From Chrysomallon squamiferum (lineage: Eukaryota; Mollusca; Gastropoda; Neomphalida; Peltospiridae), in assembly GCA_012295275.1 (NCBI GenBank), contig CM022665.1:15897476-15961475 (forward strand): 64,000 nt of DNA, given 5' to 3'. The notes below the pieces were generated by a model. That model was not told the DNA's origin, ran no database searches, and worked only from the letters and a program-made list of their open reading frames with translations. A program made the position numbers and the translations under genes. Every line of letters begins with the position of its first letter. Position 1 is the first letter of the stretch. Positions 60,433 through 64,000 of this stretch are shown piece after piece.

Positions 60433-60501
60433 AAGGACTGTCCAATGGCTCACGCCGTTGCATGTGTAGTGCTGAAGATATTTGTGAAAGTGACCAATGG
60501 T

Positions 60502-60508
60502 GTGCCTT
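60502..60508 (+). promoter_or_regulatory. miR-124 seed match (7mer-m8)
   Basis: GTGCCTT, complementary to miR-124 positions 2-8, lies 70 nt after the stop codon. The base opposite position 1 is not A. Confidence 0.35.
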
Positions 60509-60569
60509 GTTGCAAATGTTACTGAATGTATCAGACAGATCCGATGTCATTCGCTGTTGAAAATTACAC

Positions 60570-60749
60570 AAACTTATGACGTCAGATTGATCAAATGTTC
60601 ATGCCATTGGTCGATGTGCTAAATAAACTTATGACGTCTGACTGATAAAATGGGCATGCCAGTGGACGATGTACTAAACAAACTAATGATGTTAGACTGA
60701 TTAATTACGTATGCTTTGGCAAATTGTGCAAAACATACGTACGACGTCA
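60570..60749 (+). repeat. 55-bp tandem repeat, 3 units plus a partial, in the 3'UTR
   Basis: Units start at 60570, 60625 and 60680, with a partial unit at 60735. Units 1 and 2 agree at roughly 46 of 55 positions; unit 3 is more diverged. Each begins AAACT[T/A]ATGA. Unit 1 holds a perfect TGACGTCA at 60577-60584. An AATAAA signal falls across the unit 1/2 boundary. Confidence 0.85.
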
Positions 60750-60834
60750 TTTAACCTTAATTTCATAATAAGAAGACCCTGTATGTGCACATGCATGAAT
60801 ATGAAGAAATATAGGGTGAAAAAACAGACTACGA

Positions 60835-60842
60835 TCTACCTC
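60835..60842 (+). promoter_or_regulatory. let-7 seed match (8mer)
   Basis: CTACCTCA is the full 8mer site for let-7, about 400 nt after the stop codon. Vertebrate TLX mRNA is a known let-7b target. No strong 3' supplementary pairing is visible. Confidence 0.5.
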
Positions 60843-60974
60843 AGAATATTTGTTTTATGACGGTATGTAGCTTGTATGTAATATAGCTATGCTTACACAC
60901 AGTGGCGGCTAATTGTGGTGCAAATATAAGTCGCAGTGATAGGTACATTTATGTAAAAATATTAACGTCTTGTA

Positions 60975-61250
60975 GCCGAATTTGTCAATATAGGAACACT
61001 GGACTGGTAATAAAGCTGAATTTGTCAGTTGAGAAATACTGGTCTGGCATGAGAACTGAAATTGTCATTATATCAATGGTAAACTCTCAAGATTACTGAA
61101 TTTGTCAATATAAGAATAATAAGCTGTCAAATTTAACTGAATATGTCAATACAGAAACGATTAGCTATCAAATTTAGCTGAATATGTCAATATATAAATG
61201 ATAAAATGGCAATACTGACGATGTTTTTAGTACACAAATGCTCCACTGTC
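60975..61250 (+). repeat. 40-41-bp degenerate tandem repeat, about 7 units, in the 3'UTR
   Basis: Units start at 60975, 61015, 61055, 61095, 61136, 61177 and 61214, a period of 40-41 bp until the last. The shared core is [G/A]CTGAA[T/A][T/A]TGTCA followed by A/T-rich sequence and a later CTGTCAA-like motif. Unit 7 is strongly diverged. The array is unrelated to the 55-bp array just upstream. Confidence 0.85.
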
Positions 61251-61251
61251 A

Positions 61252-61504
61252 AGCTTTAAACATATGATTCAACTAATGCATCTTATTCAGAATGTCTAAA
61301 TATTTCAACAGTGTTGTGAAAATCAAACTCGTGAATATAAATTCTAGTACCGTGTTCTGAATAGCTTTAACAAAGTATTGAATGAAAACCAGCTGAAAGC
61401 TTACCACGATGTTTTATTATTATTGACAGCGGGTAAATTATAATCAAAATGAGTAATACTGATAATACATACTGAATGTATACACTGTAATATAATTAGC
61501 TTTA
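61252..61504 (+). promoter_or_regulatory. Cluster of three AGCTTTA (miR-9/79-type, Brd-box) sites
   Basis: AGCTTTA occurs at 61252-61258, and TAGCTTTA at 61362-61369 and 61497-61504. The motif complements the 5' end of miR-79, the 3p arm of the miR-9 family, which is the dominant arm in protostomes. Whether these bases are in the mature mRNA depends on use of the distal polyadenylation site. Confidence 0.4.
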
Positions 61505-62214
61505 GAGGGCTTAAATCAAACTAGACAACATTGTTAAATATATATACACCAAATGATTATGTTATGGCAGATCAGGGATGATTATAATGATGATGATGAT
61601 GTTGATTATTATTATTACTACTACAACTATTATTATTATTATTATTACATCTAATATTATTATTATTACTATTTTACTACTTTCTTACGTCAATGAATTA
61701 TGATCTTTCAAACTTTATTATAACTTCAGTCTCTGATTTATTTATAAAGTTATTACAAAAAGAAACCTATAATAATTTATTTGATTTAGGATAAAATGTT
61801 CAGTAGTACATTAAATATTTGTATTTATATTTAAAAAGATTACACTCACTGGTATATTTTATTTTGTTCTTGTATGTTGGACGTTAATCAAAATGAACTG
61901 GATATACTTCATATGTCATACACATAACTTACGATGAAAAGTAAATGTATATACTGAATTTACGAAGCCTGTTTTTCTTACATGCAAATGTACATTATAA
62001 AATATATGTAGATACACGTTTGTTAGATTGAAATAGGTTTTGTAAATTCTCCACGTAATATTTTACATTTTTAACTAAAATATCTGAATTTCGTTCTATA
62101 ATATGTAATTATTATACTGACATTAATATTTTGTTTTTACGTCGAAAACTCGTTTGCTTTAGCTGGAAATAATTATCTATTTGGATTTATTTTGCTATAT
62201 TGTTGACGTACTAA

Positions 62215-62220
62215 AATAAA
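62215..62220 (+). terminator. Best polyadenylation signal (AATAAA) for NR2E1
   Basis: Canonical hexamer followed about 50-70 bp later by GT-rich sequence, as expected for a cleavage site. Earlier hexamers at 60622 and 61009 would give shorter 3'UTRs. Hexamers are common by chance in AT-rich DNA. Confidence 0.45.
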
Positions 62221-62305
62221 GCTTAGCGGCTGTCGGCTTTGAATGGAAATATTTGAAAATGTAATTCATTTTCTGGGTTGGTATCTTTGTCAAGTGCTAC
62301 AAAAT

Positions 62306-62306
<1 letters not shown>

Positions 62307-62355
<49 letters not shown>

Positions 62356-62369
62356 AAGCCCGTTGGGCT
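62307..62369. repeat. A47 run followed by AGCCC-GTT-GGGCT hairpin
   Basis: The longest homopolymer noticed in the window (62307-62353), then a small perfect hairpin at 62357-62369. Confidence 0.9.
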
Positions 62370-64000
62370 CTAAACGTTGTTTTATTTTTTTTTTATATAT
62401 TTCATGGCTTCATTTTTATTAAATTTGATTATAATATTTTTCTAAAATTATTTATCTTGTTAAAGGTGGTGGGTTTGTGTACACCCCAATCCAATTACAT
62501 TGATATTGTCATTCTTTTTCGGCAAAACGTAAACAGTTAATCATCATTTTGTTGTGTCAAAAATTATTATTATTATATTATTATTATTTTACTTTTTTAT
62601 GTTGTTCTTGTTATGTTTTATGTGAGCTGTTCGATTTTATAATTACACATGGAAAATTCATTGTTGATGTCAGTTTTGTGAATTTGAAGAAGTCTTTTTT
62701 CCCCAAAATACTGTTAGCTTATATTATTACTACTGTTATAGTTATTATTTTAAACTGCCGTTATCTTTCTCAATACGTTGTGCTCTTGCTCTGTAAATTT
62801 TCAAGTTTTGAAGACTGTTTTTCACCACTATTTCTTTTTCTTTTTTTTAAATTAGCATATGTAATGGTCTTCCCTTTATATCTTTTTTTTTTTACAATAA
62901 AACGAAAGTCTTTTAAACGAAAATGATTGAAAACTTGTCACGACAAATACTTTGAAATATTTTGATAACCTCACCATTGAAAACTGTATATAACACGCAT
63001 ATTAGTTTTCATTTAGTCGCCAATACATAAAGCGAAAACTTAACATCTCCGTTTATCGTGAACGCATCTGATGTTATGTTCTTAACACAGATTTCTTTTA
63101 AAAAGGATTGAATATCTCTCCAACACAGAGGGTAGCTGTCTCACGTATCACACTTGTAAGGGGTGAAAATAACCTTTCTTGCACTTCAGTATGCATGCTC
63201 ATATCATCACCACCATCTTGAATTGCACACCCACATGCTGTTCTGAATAGACTGGTCCCACGCCGTGCTATATGAGCCCCCTTTGGCGTGATTCTATAAC
63301 GGCGTAGCAGTCTGCTGGGTGTTGGTAAAGAGTAACCGGATATTTATCCGGTAATTCAAATCCTGCGTGACCATGACAAAAAGTCAACTTTTCCCTTTGA
63401 TTGTTGTTCGCGGATAGCGGGTACGTTCACGTGGAATGTTAATTCTAAGCTTTGACTTCTGTGTAATGTTACCTAAAGTGTCTTATCTATACTCGACAAA
63501 TAGTAAATGGATATATCTCACTTCATCAAACTGTTTGCACTGATCTATGATTCACCACTTGGCTAAAGTCGAAAAGCAAATATCTACAACCTGATTGAGT
63601 AGGGATTGGATTTCGTGCACCCATTTTTCTTATATGTTTAAAGATTTAATTCGTTAAATGTGAAAATAAAAAAGTGAAAAAGATTATGACAGAAACTAGG
63701 GTTGAGATGAATAATGATAAAAAAAAAAATCCCGTTGGGATCAGTGTTAACATAAAAACAGGGTTGATATATACAAATACTTATTATTACTATTACATAA
63801 ATTTTGATCATTTAATTTTGAGCATTTTTGAAAAATAATAATAGAATTTGGATGGAATAAGTTGAAGCCTTTTTATCACTATGACTATTCAAAATATATT
63901 AAATTCATTTAAAAAAATCCTTATTATTACAGTACAATAATTTTATGGTTAAGAATTTAGAGGCCAAAAATAGGAAGAATTAGTACAAAAATAAGAAATA
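62370..64000. other. 3' flank, no gene recognised
   Basis: 62370-62930 is T-rich with a 125-codon chance frame. 63050-63560 is a complex, moderately GC-rich block with possible regulatory content. AATAAA at 62896-62901 could serve a longer transcript. A second small hairpin (ATCCC-GTT-GGGAT) after an A run lies at 63729-63741. Confidence 0.6.

Larger units (their letters stand above)
60433..62250 (+). other. NR2E1: Probable NR2E1 3'UTR
   Basis: The sequence after the stop is free of long homopolymers for about 1.8 kb, unlike most of the window. AATAAA signals occur at 60622-60627, 61009-61014 and 62215-62220. The last is followed by a GT-rich stretch around 62270-62290, making a cleavage site near 62235-62250 plausible. 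The region contains a 52-bp-period duplication (60442-60514), a 55-bp tandem array (60570-60749), a 40-41-bp tandem array (60975-61250) and several microRNA seed matches. The end point is inferred; a further AATAAA at 62896-62901 could extend it. Confidence 0.65.

Noticed and set aside
61946-61953. Pumilio-type motif TGTATATA in the 3'UTR
   Set aside because: Too common in AT-rich sequence to support on its own.
63255-63375. Possible tRNA or tRNA-derived SINE end (GGTAATTCAAATCC, CCGG stem)
   Set aside because: A B-box-like phrase is present but no matching A-box, acceptor stem or anticodon arm could be built.

Overview
The window looks like nuclear DNA of an invertebrate, most likely a mollusc and plausibly a cephalopod. 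The evidence is one intron-rich gene with canonical GT-AG splice sites in an AT-rich background crowded with microsatellites and homopolymer runs, with no operons or bacterial features. The lineage call is inference. The encoded protein mixes residues typical of vertebrate TLX with residues typical of fly Tailless, as expected of a lophotrochozoan orthologue, and dense simple repeats with long introns fit a cephalopod. I cannot name the species.

The one gene I can support is a complete tailless/TLX orthologue (NR2E1) on the + strand. Its coding sequence lies in eight exons between 35577 and 60432: 35577-35601, 46557-46638, 48839-48857, 52177-52312, 56932-57161, 57812-58043, 59677-59826 and 60164-60432. 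They sum to 1143 nt, which is 380 codons plus TAA, and every junction keeps frame. Exons 1-4 encode the start and the two-zinc-finger DNA-binding domain, exon 5 the C-terminal extension and hinge, and exons 6-8 the ligand-binding-type domain ending in the family's C-terminal helix. Exon 3 is a 19-nt microexon carrying most of the DNA-recognition segment.

Layout: 1-34990 is gene-poor 5' flank, made of microsatellites, homopolymers, AT-rich filler and islands of complex sequence that may be regulatory elements. 34990-35576 is the promoter/leader candidate. 35602-60163 holds seven introns of 10955, 2200, 3319, 4619, 650, 1633 and 337 bp, with several complex islands. 60433 to about 62250 is the probable 3'UTR. 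It carries two unrelated tandem-repeat arrays (55-bp and 40-41-bp units) and seed matches for miR-124, let-7 and miR-9/79. 62250-64000 is 3' flank.

Smaller structures include a 22-bp minisatellite (8581-8820), a triplicated 22-mer (12318-12383), several hairpin-forming inverted repeats, a SINE-like repeat in inverted copies (22541 and 27332), and a direct repeat in intron 6. Low-confidence hints of another gene are limited to a YY1-like minus-strand start context at 3040. I found no clear CRISPR array, rRNA, tRNA or intact transposon. The most testable lead is the 3'UTR architecture.
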